A stretch of 64,000 nt of DNA from Neospora caninum Liverpool. Lineage: Eukaryota; Apicomplexa; Conoidasida; Eucoccidiorida; Sarcocystidae. The number at the start of each line of letters is the position of its first letter. Position 1 is the first letter of the stretch. The position numbers and the translations under genes are program-made. The stretch spans positions 5,876,839-5,940,838 of the forward strand of contig NC_018395.1 of assembly GCF_000208865.1 (NCBI RefSeq). Direction: 5' to 3'. Of this stretch, positions 25,931-38,801 are shown in pieces. The notes beneath the pieces were generated by a model. That model had not been told where the DNA came from, ran no database searches, and worked only from the letters and a program-made list of their open reading frames with translations.

Positions 25931-28900
25931 ACCCGTAAGGTTTGTGTCCCTGGCGTTTCCCGCGTGTTACGCCAAGAAACACGAACAAAACAATGCATCG
26001 GAGTGTTTCTACGAAGAAGCGACTGCGTAGTATCCGCTGTTGAGGTAAAGCGTTTAGACATGAATATTTCTGATTCATGGGTAGACTCGGGTCGGCTGTT
26101 TACATTTCCGTCATCACTCGGCCTCCAACGCCATAATTCGTGCATGTAGCATCTGCTGAACGCACATCACAGTCAATTTCACCATCAGAAGAGACTCGGC
26201 TTTGCAAACGGGGTTAAGTTGAAAACGACAGAGAAGTTCTAAACCGCAGTGTGGCTAGCGTGACAGCGGGAGCGTGCGATTCTGGGCAACAGGGCGCCCG
26301 AGCCACCAGCTGATTGCTGTCACTCTAAGTAGATTCTCGTGTTTCTGTGCATGAGATGAACCGGAGCATCCAGGTGATTACAAAACTACTTCCTCAGAAC
26401 AGTTTACTTCACTCTGGCTACTTTGTGTATGGAAGATTCTGGAGACGTGGTCTAGGCGTTTACGAGAGGGTCACACCCTGAGGCCTGCCGCTGCTAGTCG
26501 ATGTTCTGCAGGCGGTACCAGTGAGCGACAGATGGCGAATTGCCTTGTGTTGGGTCTTCAGTGTCATCCAATACCGCAGACTACGTTTTCCTTTCTCGGG
26601 GTGGAGGAATAAAGGTGATGCGTCCGTGTGCTTGGTGTTTATAACGGAGTCAACCAGAACGTCGAAGTAAAGATCACTAGAGGTGTATGAAGCGGGTAGC
26701 TGAGCCTTCCACCACGTGTTATCAAATTTTGTCTGGCTCTGAGGTGGGGATGCTATGATTTATCTGGCAAGGCGTTTCGAAATCGGGCCCCCTTCTGGAG
26801 CTTCTTAATATCTAATGTTAACGGCTGCAATGCGACCGATTCTGTGGTGCGTTCATTGCGTTGACCGACCACGGCGATAGGCAGGCGTTTCTCGTTGGGT
26901 TGTGGAGAAGAACTGCAGTAGGTTGATTCATTCCTTGGCGACCTGGAGAAGGAGCAGTCGACTGCCTCCACAGTTTCCCTTCGATGCGGGGAAAAATACC
27001 GCTAGGACGTCAGTTTGTTTTGGGAGGGGGGCGGGGGGGGGGGGGGGGAGCGGTTTCAGCCATAAATAGTGGGGAATCGGCTTTTGTCCAATCGCTCGTG
27101 TGTGAGGGAAGAGAAATGAAAACGACGGGAAGATAATACACACACCTATTACCGGATAGTTAATGTCTACAGAGAACACATTGGATCAGAAACGAATACT
27201 GCTGCACGTGCCAGTCTGTGGGACGGAGTCCAGCTGCTGCCGGCTGTCCGTTGCGAGAATTAGAGCTGATCTGCTGATTTCGTTCTACACTCAAAGACAG
27301 GCCAAAAAATAGTTCGTGAGCGAAACCTCACTCGAAGGCGTTCATAGCGAAATCCTTATCATGGCTGTTGAGCACCGTTTTCGCGCGACGCTACAGAGGC
27401 AACTAAACCCTCTGTTTCGAGGCGCGGTGATGGATTTTCAGTCCATCAGACTGTCAGCAGGGTAGCGTCGCTTGAGAGCCCGATACTTCGCCAACGCGAT
27501 GAACTGCTCCAGTTCACCTTTCTTGTATCTAGTAGCTCACACAAAAGACATGGTCACAATTTGGCGGTGTGTTCAAGAAACGTTCGACCCACATGCCGCG
27601 AAAGAGTAGGCAGGCGACAGCAGATGCGCACGTGCCGGCACCAAAACCTTTATGTATGCTTTATACAATAAGACGACCAATTCCACCTACTAAGTCTCCG
27701 ATCTAATAACCCTGTGTAGCGTTTGGTACACGTTGTGGGCAATTTGCCGTCGTGGCAGAGCAACACGCGGCTAAACATGGACCTGCACTCGTAGGTGCCA
27801 CTGCCTCAAGATGGCGCGGTGGCGTGGAAGCGCAGATACCCTGGTCTACAGAAGAGCGTTTTTTGACAGCGTTACGTGATACCATTGCTTTCCCTCCTTG
27901 AGCCACTAGTAAGCGCACGGGTACTCTCATGCCGATGAATGCGCAAATACTCGTCTCTCTACGCCCTACCTCAAACCCGCCAGGACACGCTTCGCGTCAT
28001 TCTCGGATCCTACGACGCTCCGTTCGCGAATCCTGCAGATACGCATCACCAGAGGGAACAACAGCGAATTTGTAGGCGCAGTGCGCATGTAGCGACTGGT
28101 TTCGGCCCTCTGCTCTCAATGCATTATCGAGGAATGGAAGGTACTTATGTCTACGGTAAAATGACGCAGACAAACCGAGACTGAGATGTTCTTCTGTGTT
28201 GTTCTGACGTCTGGCACTGTAACAGTGGCAGACGTGTTTCGCGAAAAAAGTCATTAACAAGGCAGAAGAAAACGTCCGGCAACTATGATCGGCCAATTTT
28301 CTCTACGAAGGGAAGGAGAAAATTGTTTGAGGTCTCGACATTAATGTCTGAGTGGCGTCTGTCTTGTAGTGTGCTGCACTTCTGCCAATCAGCAGTCTAA
28401 ATGAATATCATTCAGCACTTTTCGCACCAGCGTTTGATCACGCGTATTTCGCGTTTTTTCCCCTCTTCGTCTAACGGAGTTTGTTTCACTGTGTAGCAAA
28501 TCGTCTTGAAGATGTCCAGAATTCGTGGCCGAAACTTTGACCGTAGAATATGCACGGTACTCATGGTTATACGGCGCCTAGAAGATCAGCAAGCGAAAAA
28601 AACGATTTTTGCAGTGCCGTGACACGCAGAACGGCGTTCTACGACAACGGCCACAAAAAACGAACAACACCCTGGGTTTCCAGATAAAGCACAACCTTGC
28701 ATCAAACGGTTCGCTTTCAATCAATATCAGCATATGCAAACGATTTTTGAACAAACCCTCTATGTCCTTAGCCACTCTGTAACAGAAGGTCCGCTGACTT
28801 TGGTAAACGCGCAGGAACGTGGTGAGGCGATTTTCGCATCGCGAATCCAAAGAAGTATTCGGATAGTGTCTCTGATTATCTGCAACACTACAAATCCTGT

Positions 28901-28941
28901 CCCAGCATTTCGATCTCCGTCTTCGCTTGTCCGAACCACTT

Positions 28942-29379
28942 TCACACCACAACAAAAGAACCTATATATCTCTCCTTTTCTGTCAATTGTGCTGTCCGAT
29001 GGTTCGGGCCAGATGTCGCAGCGGCTTCCACTACCCTTCCACTGGCAGGTCTGCTGCCACCGAGCACTTTTCTCTTTGCGGCCACTCCACATCCTTGCAG
29101 GGGCATTCCATGAACTACACGATAAGGCTCTTGTTTTCCTCTGTTACGCCGAGCCAAACATTTCAGATCACACTGCAGAGTGTGTAGCGAGGAACGAAGC
29201 AACACACGACTTCGTAATGACCAGCATCTGATGCGAGCGCCACGCTTCTCTTTCTGCTCATCCGGTAGCCCCAAATCCAGTCTGTCGGGGTACAGCACGG
29301 CGACATACTCCGCCATCTGTCGCTGCTGGGCAAACTTTTGTGCACAATATGAAGTAGGGTCTGGTCCAGACGCCGACAT
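28942..29379 (-). CDS. Possible small gene or exon, unknown
   Basis: An ATG-initiated frame of 145 codons. The first 60 residues have balanced, protein-like composition (for example QQRQMAEYVAVLYPD and GLPDEQKEKRG), while the rest is Arg-rich and less convincing, so an intron may interrupt it. No domain or signal peptide is recognised. Overlapping frames on the plus strand are similar in length, which lowers confidence. Confidence 0.2.
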   Translation of the reverse strand: MSASGPDPTSYCAQKFAQQRQMAEYVAVLYPDRLDLGLPDEQKEKRGARIRCWSLRSRVLLRSSLHTLQCDLKCLARRNRGKQEPYRVVHGMPLQGCGVAAKRKVLGGSRPASGRVVEAAATSGPNHRTAQLTEKERYIGSFVVV

Positions 29380-31791
29380 ACAGGAAAGGCAGAACGTTCA
29401 GCTCGTGTCTCATCGACAAGAGTTTGTTGGAACAGGCTGCCGTCGCACTCTGAAACTGATTTGAACAAAAAAACCATCGAATGTGGTTATGAAACTCCGA
29501 GGGAATCCAACTCCGTCTGCCCAAACAAATAATGAAGAGAACGTAATGGTCATAATAAGACGGGTGCGTTTCTGAACATTCGGCCGATCCCCAGAGCCCA
29601 CTATTCAGCAAAAGCTCTTGCCGGCACTAGTCTTTAACAGTATAGTGGGAACTACTTTGCAGTGTCCGGTGATCGCCTTAGGCAGATTCTGTCGTCAAAC
29701 CATAAAATAATGCTCCAACGCTAGTCTAAGAGTCGAACATACATTTTACCTACAACTGTACGGAACGTCCAACCTCTGCTACGTTTCTAACTAGATGGTG
29801 AACGCTAGCAAATGCACAAGATGCTGACGTGTTCACAAACGCAGGAGTGCGTCGACGTTAACTCGGCGCCTCAATACATTTCAGGGAGAACCAGAGAGCT
29901 TCACATTCGAGAAACATCCGCAAACCGGACTGACATGGGCCGATCCGATGTATATGCTGGGGACCTGGGAATATAGGGACACACCGAGACCCCACGGGTT
30001 GCACAACCCCAGCTGCATTAATGTTTTCTCCGCCTGCTAGTCCCGACACAATTGCGTTCTACCCGTCTACGCAACTGAATGTTCTCCTGTCGCTGTCATC
30101 GTGGGATGTGTCCACGCCACGCGATGATGCTCCTGTAATGCATGCTATTACCTACGCCTATTTCACTTGTCTCTCCGGTCTTCCACCTTAAAGGCTCCTG
30201 TTCTCGCCCTACAACACGAGTGTACACACCCAACCTGGCCGATGCTGTGTTGTTATTCTTTACAGCTTTCCGCGTTTACGTGGCTACCTATTCGTATAAA
30301 CCTCACCAGCGACGCTCGGTCAGCAACAGATCAGCGCTTTTCTTGCTCAAACTGTCATGTCCATTGACAACGGCACGTGAACGCTGCTGACAAAAAGTCT
30401 CAATTGTGGCATACTGCTACAGGTGGCGTACCAGCAGTCCCTCACCACTGACTAAGTGACACCGCGAAAACCGGCAGCAGCCGGCCTCTCTCATGATGTC
30501 ACTTTAGCGACGAAGTCAGCCCACCAAATCTTGAATACGCCCAAGAACGCAACTCGCCACCGCACCTTCTGTTTGCAAACTGTTGAGGCGGTAGGCGGGG
30601 GCTCCCTCCATTGGTTCCATGCGATTGATATCATCGTCTTATTAACTGGATCAACGCAAGTTATGGTACCAGTGCTTAGCCCTGCTCACAAACCTCTCGC
30701 CTCGCTACCAAGCGACGATACAACTCTGCACGTGCAAAACACAAGGCCCTACACGCCGTACAAATACAACTAACGTGCTCGTGTGCCCGCGCCTCGCAAA
30801 CTCATCTGCAACATTCGTAATTGCCACCGAACTGTCACACCGCTGAGTGACTGAAAAATCTGACGCCGTTCAAGGAAAGGATCTCATTTAAAAGACGTGG
30901 TGAAAGAGGTTGAAAACAAGCGACCATGTACAAAAGTTTCTTTCATACACACAATTCCGCCCACCAACCTTTTGGCCATCGTGTTCCCTTCCTGAAGTTG
31001 CTCCGCGAATAACAAAGTCCAGTTTTCCCGTATAGCTTCTTCCGCCGTCACATGTCCTCATATGTGCGGGCATCTCTCTTTGGAGAGCTATCGTGCTCAA
31101 TTTTTGTCTCACTGCTCAAATGACACGCCGCTCAGTCAAGAGCCAGAACGGCGTCAGAACGTCTGTAGACTTCAAAAAGCTCTGGGAAGACAATATCCCG
31201 CCACAAATTCAGCCACAACGCGCATTTGACCAGCTGTCACCATCGTTAACTCGACGAACTATCCTCAGAACATAGCACAAATGTATATCCCTAGTTTCGG
31301 AGAACTGAAATACATGAAGCACGCCGATGACAGCAAGATGGCAGATGTCGAGAAACAGTTCCGCTGTTCACTCATCCAAATGCCGCAATAGTGAGCAGTC
31401 GGAATCCTCCGTCATGCAGATCCGCCGCTCCTGGCCCCAGGCGGCGTTGACTGTTTTCGCTCGCTATTACGATAGGGAATAATATTAAGAAATATATTCT
31501 CGAACGAGCATATGACCTGCACCACGTGATCCCCTATGGGGGTGGATCGTTCATGCACGGGACACCGCTTGTAATATTCCTGTGCAAAAGTCATGACTTT
31601 CGTCTTTCGAAAAATGTCATTTTCCTAGCGGAAATGTCATGCGAACGACGGCTTCATAACGCCTCATCCTTCAACAGCACGAGACACGGCAACGCTACGC
31701 CTACATAGTTTTTGATATCTTCTGTCCCGCTTTTTCGGCTTTTTGCCGAAGGTGACCCGAGACAAGTAACCTCCTCGTGGCACAGGGGCAC

Positions 31792-32772
31792 TTACGAAGA
31801 AACAACTGCTGCTGGTGCACCAGCGGCCTTAACTCCTGCTTCTCGCCTCTGGTCTGTATTAGTGCTCGTGCACGCTTCTTCTCTTCGGACGGTGCCTGTC
31901 TGATTTGATTCCATGCGGTTCCTGTCGGTCGTGCTGGGAACCGCAGACGAAACTGTGGAACTCATTCTTGACGGTATCCCGGTGACAGAATTACTGTGCA
32001 ACGCGTTCCCTCTGGCTGAAGAGAAAAACAAGTCATAGGTATACTTCGTTGGATCCGTGTAGTAGTGGTATGGCCCCGCCACAGACACAGGTATTGCAGC
32101 CGCGGCAGGGGAAGGAGGGGCAGAGACCACCGTGTCTGTCAAGACTACACCTCGTTTTTTCGTTCTCTTTTTTTGGACGGGTGAACCTGAAAAAAAGAAA
32201 AGAACAGACTAACCGGATGATACATTCGGGCTCACGAGTGTGCCCCACCGTATGCAGCACGTGCGACAGTGATTTGCATTGCTCCAAATCCAATGTCAGG
32301 CACAGCCAGCTCTCATGTTGCACTCCTGCCACCTCCAAGCAAACAATCGTGCAACTGACCCATAGAGAAACGCCACATATGCGAAAAAATGAAACCTTGA
32401 CAAGTGTCAACCAACGAAAGCGCCCGAGACGAATATATTTTTCCTCGAGGGCCTCTTGATGTGGGAAGTGGAAAACCTAGAGTTCGCAAGTTTGATTGGC
32501 ATTTCACCATTTCTCTTCCGGTAAATATTCAGGCATTGGAGTAGACGTCCTTTGTTCAAGTTCATATTACGTGTAGCATACGTCTTGATCCCACTATGTA
32601 CCAGCTTACATGCATTCGCGGCCTGCATCCGGGCGACGGTGTCCAAGTAGTTTTCTTCCCGGGATGCGTAGTGGCGATCCCTCCGATAAAAACACAGGGC
32701 AGCAACAACGACGAATAGAAGGAAACATCCTCCTACCCCTGCGAACACCTCTATCCAAACAAGGCGATTCAT
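31792..32772 (-). CDS. Small single-pass membrane protein, unknown function
   Basis: Two exons, 32772-32508 and 32186-31792, join in phase through an intron whose acceptor follows a strong pyrimidine tract; about 219 residues. Residues about 6-30 form a hydrophobic helix (VFAGVGGCFLLFVVVAALCF) followed by YRRDRHY, so the helix is a signal anchor or the membrane segment of a longer protein. The tail has a basic stretch KKRTKKRG, a Pro/Ala segment, and a Tyr-rich GPYHYYTDPTKYTYDLFF, then Ser/Thr/Arg-rich sequence. I do not recognise it. A weak acceptor just before the ATG means the start could instead be an internal exon of a type I protein whose ectodomain lies upstream, around 33.0-34.4 kb. 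A surface or secretory-pathway location is likely from topology alone. Confidence 0.55.
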
Positions 32773-34670
32773 ACTGAACGCCGCGCTCAAATGCTTCACC
32801 CTCACGGCCGTGAAGATGCATCAGAGATTCCTCCCCCGTCCTCGCACATTACCACACCTCTGATTCCGAGTTCTGTGGCAATCCTGACTGCACAACTTAA
32901 TCGACAGAATAGCACTTTCGCAGGACGATACAGGCCACATCTCTAACTGCTGCACATCTCACGGGGGGAGCTGTTTGCTTGCCCACCGTTTTTTTCTTGG
33001 TAAAAACTCCTAATTTTCCGCCTGGAAAAACGCTGACCTCAGCGGCAGTAAAGAGAGCACCCTCCCTGGAAAGAAACGTCATATATTTTGTTGTCTGTAC
33101 TGCAACAGAACAGGTCGCCGCCGGTTACAGTTCGAGATTCACCCGCCGAGCGGACGGCTCGCAAATACAGGCATGGCTCTGCCGCGTCGCGATGGAACAC
33201 GGCGTGGCAGTTCGATAAAAACGGTAGCCCCTCCACCGACAACAGCATGGACGCCACAGATGGAGCAGTGGTAGTCAAGATGTCTTCACACTTCTTTTAT
33301 TCCTGCCGTTGCGTCGCAAGGTTGATAACATGGACTTGTGTGTTCTCGTACGGACCTTCAACAACGAGACGGGAGAATCCCAGAAGCAGGAAGAAAGCGT
33401 CTCAAATAGTCTGTGCCGCAATACGCCGAGAGACAATGCAAAATATAGCCAGACAACGACGACAGCGAAATGCCTAGTACTTACTGGACACTCAAATTTT
33501 GGGAAATCACAAAAGAATGGATCATCTCGCCCGACATGCGCGAATGTCCCTGCTTGCCTGGGTCCTCAGCATGGCACTAGGGAGCTGACCCGCCTCCGGT
33601 AGAGTAGGCTCGAAGAAGAACCGCTTTCGCTGCGTTAAGCCACGCGGGCACCTCTTTGCTAGCTCCCCTGCTGAAACTTTGCCCCTCCCATTATATGAAC
33701 GGAGAGGCATGAAGCGAAAAAGTGTCGTAAGCCTTGCATATACGAAAACAGCTTGCTTCTTAGCGAGTCTGTAACCAGTCCAATCTTCTGCGATACGCAC
33801 TGCCTCCGTAGACGTGACCCTAAAACTGAGAAAGAAACTGATAGCTCCGGATGTGTACAGGTGGCTTTTACCGAATGCAGGCGTTCACCCCGGCAGCCTG
33901 ACGCTGCTCTAAGCTGACGTACCTGCGGACAATCTTGGATGTCTTAAACTGGGGGGCGGAAGGACGGAATAATGTGATGCATTTGCCCTACCGGCGCAAT
34001 AAGTTATTTAGTTAAAAGTGTCACGTGCGGACCTGAAGTTTCAGCCACCGCTTTCTACGACTCGTCTACTCAAGGCCTTGACCTGAAGAAAAATTCTACG
34101 AGATTTTCGCAGCCATATTCCATGTTGATTTCCGGCGACCTCGCCCGCGGGGGAGAAAAACCTGTTAGAAATAGTTTATGCTCCACGCCTCTTGTTTGAG
34201 GGGAAGCCCCGCGCCGGACATGCGACTCGGCCCTCGTCCGGACAGCGCTATACGGATGACAGTGAAAAGGTGAAGTAAAGGGGCTGCCACTGGAAAAAAT
34301 GGTAACAGTTGGTGGTGTTGCCTGTCGACCTCTCCATCACCACGTTCCACGTATATCCCTACCCTGATGCCGGGAGCCGTCAGTGCTTGATCCCTCTCCA
34401 TAACTCGTTCGCAGGCCTCCCGGCAAAAGCTCAAGTAAACTCTACAGCTAGTTCCCGGCGACGTGCTCCCCGAAATCCTTGAGGGACCAGCTGGACTGAA
34501 AATTTACTTGAAAATGCTTTTGCCATGCGACAGCAAATGACGCAGAACGGCAAGGAGTCAGGATCTCCGCTTCCGCTCAGGTTTGTTCTGTATCCAGTGG
34601 CTAACTGAGTCCGCAGGTGTGGGGTTCTATCGGAAGTCAGTAAGCTTTCCTATTCTTTTCCCTCTACAGA
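32773..34670. other. Intergenic or unresolved exons
   Basis: Both strands contain open stretches of 80-120 codons with partly protein-like composition, such as 33039-33278 and 34165-34434 on the minus strand and 33231-33602 on the plus strand. None has an ATG start together with convincing splice sites. They may be ectodomain exons of the membrane protein at 31.8-32.8 kb or chance frames; the sequence does not decide it. Confidence 0.3.
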
Positions 34671-35678
34671 CAATATCGGGGCAGCTGTCGCCGTGGCTCG
34701 TAGAGAAGTTTCCGGAGATTGGTGAGTGCATAGGTCCGTTTCCCCTTGGACGATGTGCCAGCTTACTACTGCAGTAGGCGAATCATACTACGGAGGTTCC
34801 AGCCACCACCAACCAATCCAGAGCGAGTTACAACAACCCTCAAACATCGTCAAGCACACTTGCAGGGCCTGCCGGTGGGATTTGCCACTTTTACCTGGTG
34901 TTGACTATTAGTGTGCAGACTAGAGCAATTAATCTTCCATCGGCCGGAACCTACCGCAGCACACGCTAGAGAAAGCGGGCTGTATTGCCCTTGAAGCCAA
35001 CTTCAAGCGCCCTTGCATGTCACTTTGGATCTGCCCTAAAGAAGCTTCACACGAGGTGAAAGTCCCTCGCAGGGCACACGGCTTAGATCCAAGTTTTGCG
35101 ACAAGGTCGACGCCTTGTTACGTACAGCTTTGTTGACTGCACTTACAGCCCAGAAGAGGCCCGTAAAACATGTCAATATACGCGGATGAGGCGCTGGTCT
35201 GGCAGTGAGCTGTCGAAAACGTTACTCGAGTTCCCCTCGCCTTCGTGCCCCAATGAATCGTGGTTAATATGAAGAGCGGCGCGATTCTGCCACTGTTGAG
35301 TCGCTACTGTTTGCACTCGCAAGCTGGTTCAGCAGCGATGTGGGTTGTCAGCCTGCCGAGTTGTGTTCCTGCATCTGGTCCAAGAGACTGCCTTTTCCTG
35401 CCGTCCTCCAAAGACCGTCCGCAAGGGTTAGCCGCCCATTTGTATTTTCCAGTGACTGCATTTCCTTGTTTTCAGCAGCGGTTCGCAGCCACAGAGGTCG
35501 CCGACGCTGGCGATCCCCCGAAATGAGCCCGTCTGAGACGGGAGAGACCCCCTGGAGGAGATCCTTGGTCCCTCAAGGCGAACATCCCCGCCCGCGGCAG
35601 TCTTCAAAAGTCACCAACCTACACAGTAAGAAAGAAGTATTTTCTTTCTTGAGAGCTTTACAAGAATTTGTCAGATGA
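34671..35678 (+). CDS. Candidate 3' exons of an unidentified plus-strand gene
   Basis: A short exon at about 34671-34721 is flanked by a strong acceptor (pyrimidine tract then CTACAG) and a canonical GTGAGT donor, and encodes TISGQLSPWLVEKFPEI. It is phase-compatible with an exon opening after TTGTTTTCAG at about 35476 and ending at a stop at 35676-35678, which encodes a basic then amphipathic tail ending EVFSFLRALQEFVR. Upstream exons were not found and no family is recognised. The splice signals are the main evidence; the model could be wrong or partial. Confidence 0.3.
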
Positions 35679-36372
35679 ATGGATCTACGGATAGTTGTTC
35701 TGGCAGATCGCTCTGCCGAGATGTTCGCTGGAGACAGTTCTTCTGCCGTAGCGGCGTCGACACGTAACTGGGAAAAAGAAATAGCAGGGCCGTACCATCC
35801 ATGCTGCTAGTGTTCACACGTTTCAGCACATCTGGAGCACAGACTGAATTGAAGTTAATTCTGCCGCAGAATTGCAAAAATGGCCTCGATCTCGCTCGAC
35901 ACTGATATCACGCCTGCGCATGCAGCAAGGTAGCACGGGTGAGCAGGGGCTGCCCAGAATCCAGCAGACTGAGCGTTCCGGGACCCATTTCCAACTAGGG
36001 AACCATTACCGTGGAAAACGGGATGGTAGTGCACGACAACGCCAATATGTCGCGTTTGCGTAGAGATCAGCACCCCAGCTTGTCCGCTGGAATTCTTGAT
36101 AAATGTCATCTTGCGTCAGATAATGTGTACAAGCTCCGCTCAAGGAGAACCATTTCGGTCTGAGTTTTCGGTCACTTGCCAGTGAATGGAATCCAGTGGT
36201 GTTTTGAGTGACACTTTTTTTCTCTCATGGCAGGGAGTCACTCTTCTTGAGTCGGAGGAAGCCGTGGGTTTCCTCGTACATATCTAGTGGTGGCTGTGTC
36301 TCTCTAGAGTGTTGGGGCATCCTCTCGGCGACTCTCTGCGTTCTCCCACTCAACGCTACCACCGCTGTCAAC
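35679..36372 (+). other. Promoter and leader of the secreted protein gene
   Basis: About 700 bp without a supported gene, directly upstream of the one-exon gene at 36373. The frame is open without a stop from 36208, but there is no earlier ATG in that frame. Confidence 0.4.
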
Positions 36373-37302
36373 ATGAGGCTTTTCTCTTTCGGAAGCAAAA
36401 TTTGTCTCGTGTTCCACTTCGTGGGAGTTGCTGTGCTCGGAGATGTCGCGGAGAATCCGGAAAAGCCGGTGGCAGGTGCTCAAGAGGAATCTCACAGCCT
36501 GGGCACCAGCACTGATGAGCTTCGGCTTCAGCTACTAGAAGCCTTGGTTAAGAATCCCCTGAGGGAGCTGCCAGGAGCTGAAGAAGCACTCTTCCTTCAG
36601 CTCGATGAACTTGCTAGGACCGGACAAGGGAGGGCAGTGCTGGCCAATGAGAGTCTGGTGAGAGTAATGGGCTCACGAGCGATGGCGCTAGGCTTCCTGG
36701 AGACCATTTCTGCAGGTTTTCGTGTAGAACTCCCAAAGCTTCCGCTCGTGTGTGCAGACATCATCACACGCATCGATGACATTATCTCTTATCTTCGATC
36801 TCGTGAACATCACTTCCGAGTGAAGCGATGGTCTGAAAAAGCGCTTCACGGCTTGAGGATTTTCGGTAAGGCCGTTGGAAACATAACTCCAGTTGCGGCT
36901 GCCGCGAAAGCGTTGGGGTTGAAGGCAGACAAGCTTCTTCCGCCTGTCGATCGCCAAACACTTGAGCGCCTCTTTCACGTGCTAGAGCGAGAAATCTCAG
37001 TGCCATTGGCCCGGTTCGGCGCCATTATGGAGGTCGAGATGCGAACTGCTAACCCCGAAACGGCAAATCACTACGCTGAAGTCCTAGAGAAGCTGAAACG
37101 TGTCAGCATGGCCGTGGATGCCTGCATGGCTTTCACCCTCCTTGGTATCTACCGCAATGACAAAAATGCCTCGCCGACCCAACTGGTATTCCCTGAAGTA
37201 GAAACCACAGTCAATGAGATATTGCCACATTCGGAAGCAGGGAATACTGGGAAGGAAAAACGCGAAGCGGAGGGAGATGGAGAAGCAGCAGAACGTAGCT
37301 AG
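36373..37302 (+). CDS. Secreted helical protein, parasite-specific candidate
   Basis: A single-exon gene of 309 residues. The first ATG gives an N-terminal signal peptide (residues about 1-23, core CLVFHFVGVAVLGDVA) followed by an acidic, mature-looking N-terminus. The rest is mainly amphipathic helix, with segments such as LRLQLLEALVKNPL, DIITRIDDIISYL and FHVLEREISVPL, and only a few cysteines. The C-terminus is charged and disordered, rich in Glu, Lys and Gly. No further transmembrane helix or known domain is seen. The combination of signal peptide, single exon and helical repeats without cysteines is common among dense granule or rhoptry proteins, but that assignment is inference. The frame continues upstream to a GTG at 36208, which I reject as the start because the ATG gives a clean signal peptide. 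Confidence 0.75.
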   Translation: MRLFSFGSKICLVFHFVGVAVLGDVAENPEKPVAGAQEESHSLGTSTDELRLQLLEALVKNPLRELPGAEEALFLQLDELARTGQGRAVLANESLVRVMGSRAMALGFLETISAGFRVELPKLPLVCADIITRIDDIISYLRSREHHFRVKRWSEKALHGLRIFGKAVGNITPVAAAAKALGLKADKLLPPVDRQTLERLFHVLEREISVPLARFGAIMEVEMRTANPETANHYAEVLEKLKRVSMAVDACMAFTLLGIYRNDKNASPTQLVFPEVETTVNEILPHSEAGNTGKEKREAEGDGEAAERS

Positions 37303-38759
37303 ACAAATTCTGAGGGCCGTCGTAGGAGGACTGGAACAGGTCTCTTCGGGGCCAGGTGATGACACTAAAGACTAGCTGAATGGGAATGCGGTTTCATCCA
37401 CCACAGATAAAATCGAGTGTACGTATCGAAACCCCAACGGTCACTGTGTAACCGAAAGTATCCTAAAACGTTCACGCAAGAGCGGCACTAGAAGGCATTA
37501 CGGGCTGATACGTGAATGTGTTCTGTTTTACCGAACTACATCCCTCCCTGGACCAGTGTAGCGTTGGTACACGGGACCTACAGTAAACCAGGAATGTTCT
37601 ATGGAAACGAAGTCAGTCCCTTTGTTCTTGTGGCGTGTCGTCTTTGATGTCACGGATCCGAGAGAAGGAATTGCGTTACGGAGACCTGCGTATATACTTT
37701 GAAATTAAACACTTGGTGGGTCCGCCGCCTGTGACTGGACGCTGAGGCTCAGCCGGTTTTTTTTTCGGACTCCGTATAATGAGAAGGGTCACAGAACTTT
37801 CTGCGTTATGCGTTGCCATCAAGGGGGAAGCGAGAAGGAAGTTGGAACAGATGATACAACATATTTTGTGAAGATCTGTGCAGCCAGCAACCGAAGGTGA
37901 CGGTTTTCAGGTTCCTTCCACATTTGGTACGCCATTTGTGTCCTGAGGCTCACTTTCGTGTTGTATGGAAAATGTTCATGTGAATGTATAATGTCGCGAA
38001 TGTGAAAAAGTGGAGGGTACCCGATTCCCGCGCGGAGAGGAAAGAATTTGCAGAGACTCGTCGGACAAGGGGATCCGCTTTAACTGGTGATTCGATTCTG
38101 GTAAACACTGACCACCTGCTATCTTAAGGGCCCGTGATACTGTTAGGCACCGTGCTACAATCGAATGCAGGACTGGTACAGACAGCAGTCAGCAATTACC
38201 CTCAGTTATGTGGTATTTCTTCGGGTTTCACAACACCTGCCTCTTCTTAAAACGCCTGTAGGATACAACCACGAACAGGGCATCAGCGACACCTGCTGTC
38301 AAAGTTAAAATTCCGGCTGAGTTTCCCTAGATGACGTGCAGACACGGCCTACACGTTGCGCCCTTGTTCACAGAGGTTTTTCGGGTGCTATGGCGTCTTT
38401 CCGTCGATTGAAACGCCCCGACGGAAACGTGCTCTGGTCAAGCTGCACCCTTTCATCTTTGCGGCAAATCTGTGCCTTATAAAGGAATTAACATTCCAGT
38501 CCACACCGATATTAAAAGCCACTTGTTCAAATCCTCCCTCTCCACGGAAAACTGGAAGTGACAATCCCGTGATGTCATCCGTCTTCGTTGCCCTGGAAAA
38601 TCTAGCGCTCGGCAAGATGCCGCCGTCACTACTTACGCAAGTGGTTAATGCTCGACGACGTCTCCAGGACATAGACAAAACCGCAAATCTCTGTAACTGT
38701 ACTAACTCCCCAGGACAGGATGCACTTCAGTTCCCATATACGTGGAGATATATGCGTAG

Positions 38760-38763
<4 letters not shown>

Positions 38764-38801
<38 letters not shown>
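38764..38801. repeat. TA microsatellite
   Basis: A run of about 19 TA units in intergenic sequence, one of the longest in the window. Confidence 0.85.

Larger units (their letters stand above)
25350..31791. other. Gene-poor intergenic region
   Basis: Over 6 kb, noticeably AT-richer than the flanking genes. The first 600 bp is the promoter side of the minus-strand gene. A G/C-interrupted G-tract lies at 27022-27049. The only candidate coding segment is the minus-strand frame at 28942-29379, listed separately. I see no tRNA, no repeat family and no other splice-supported exon. Confidence 0.4.
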
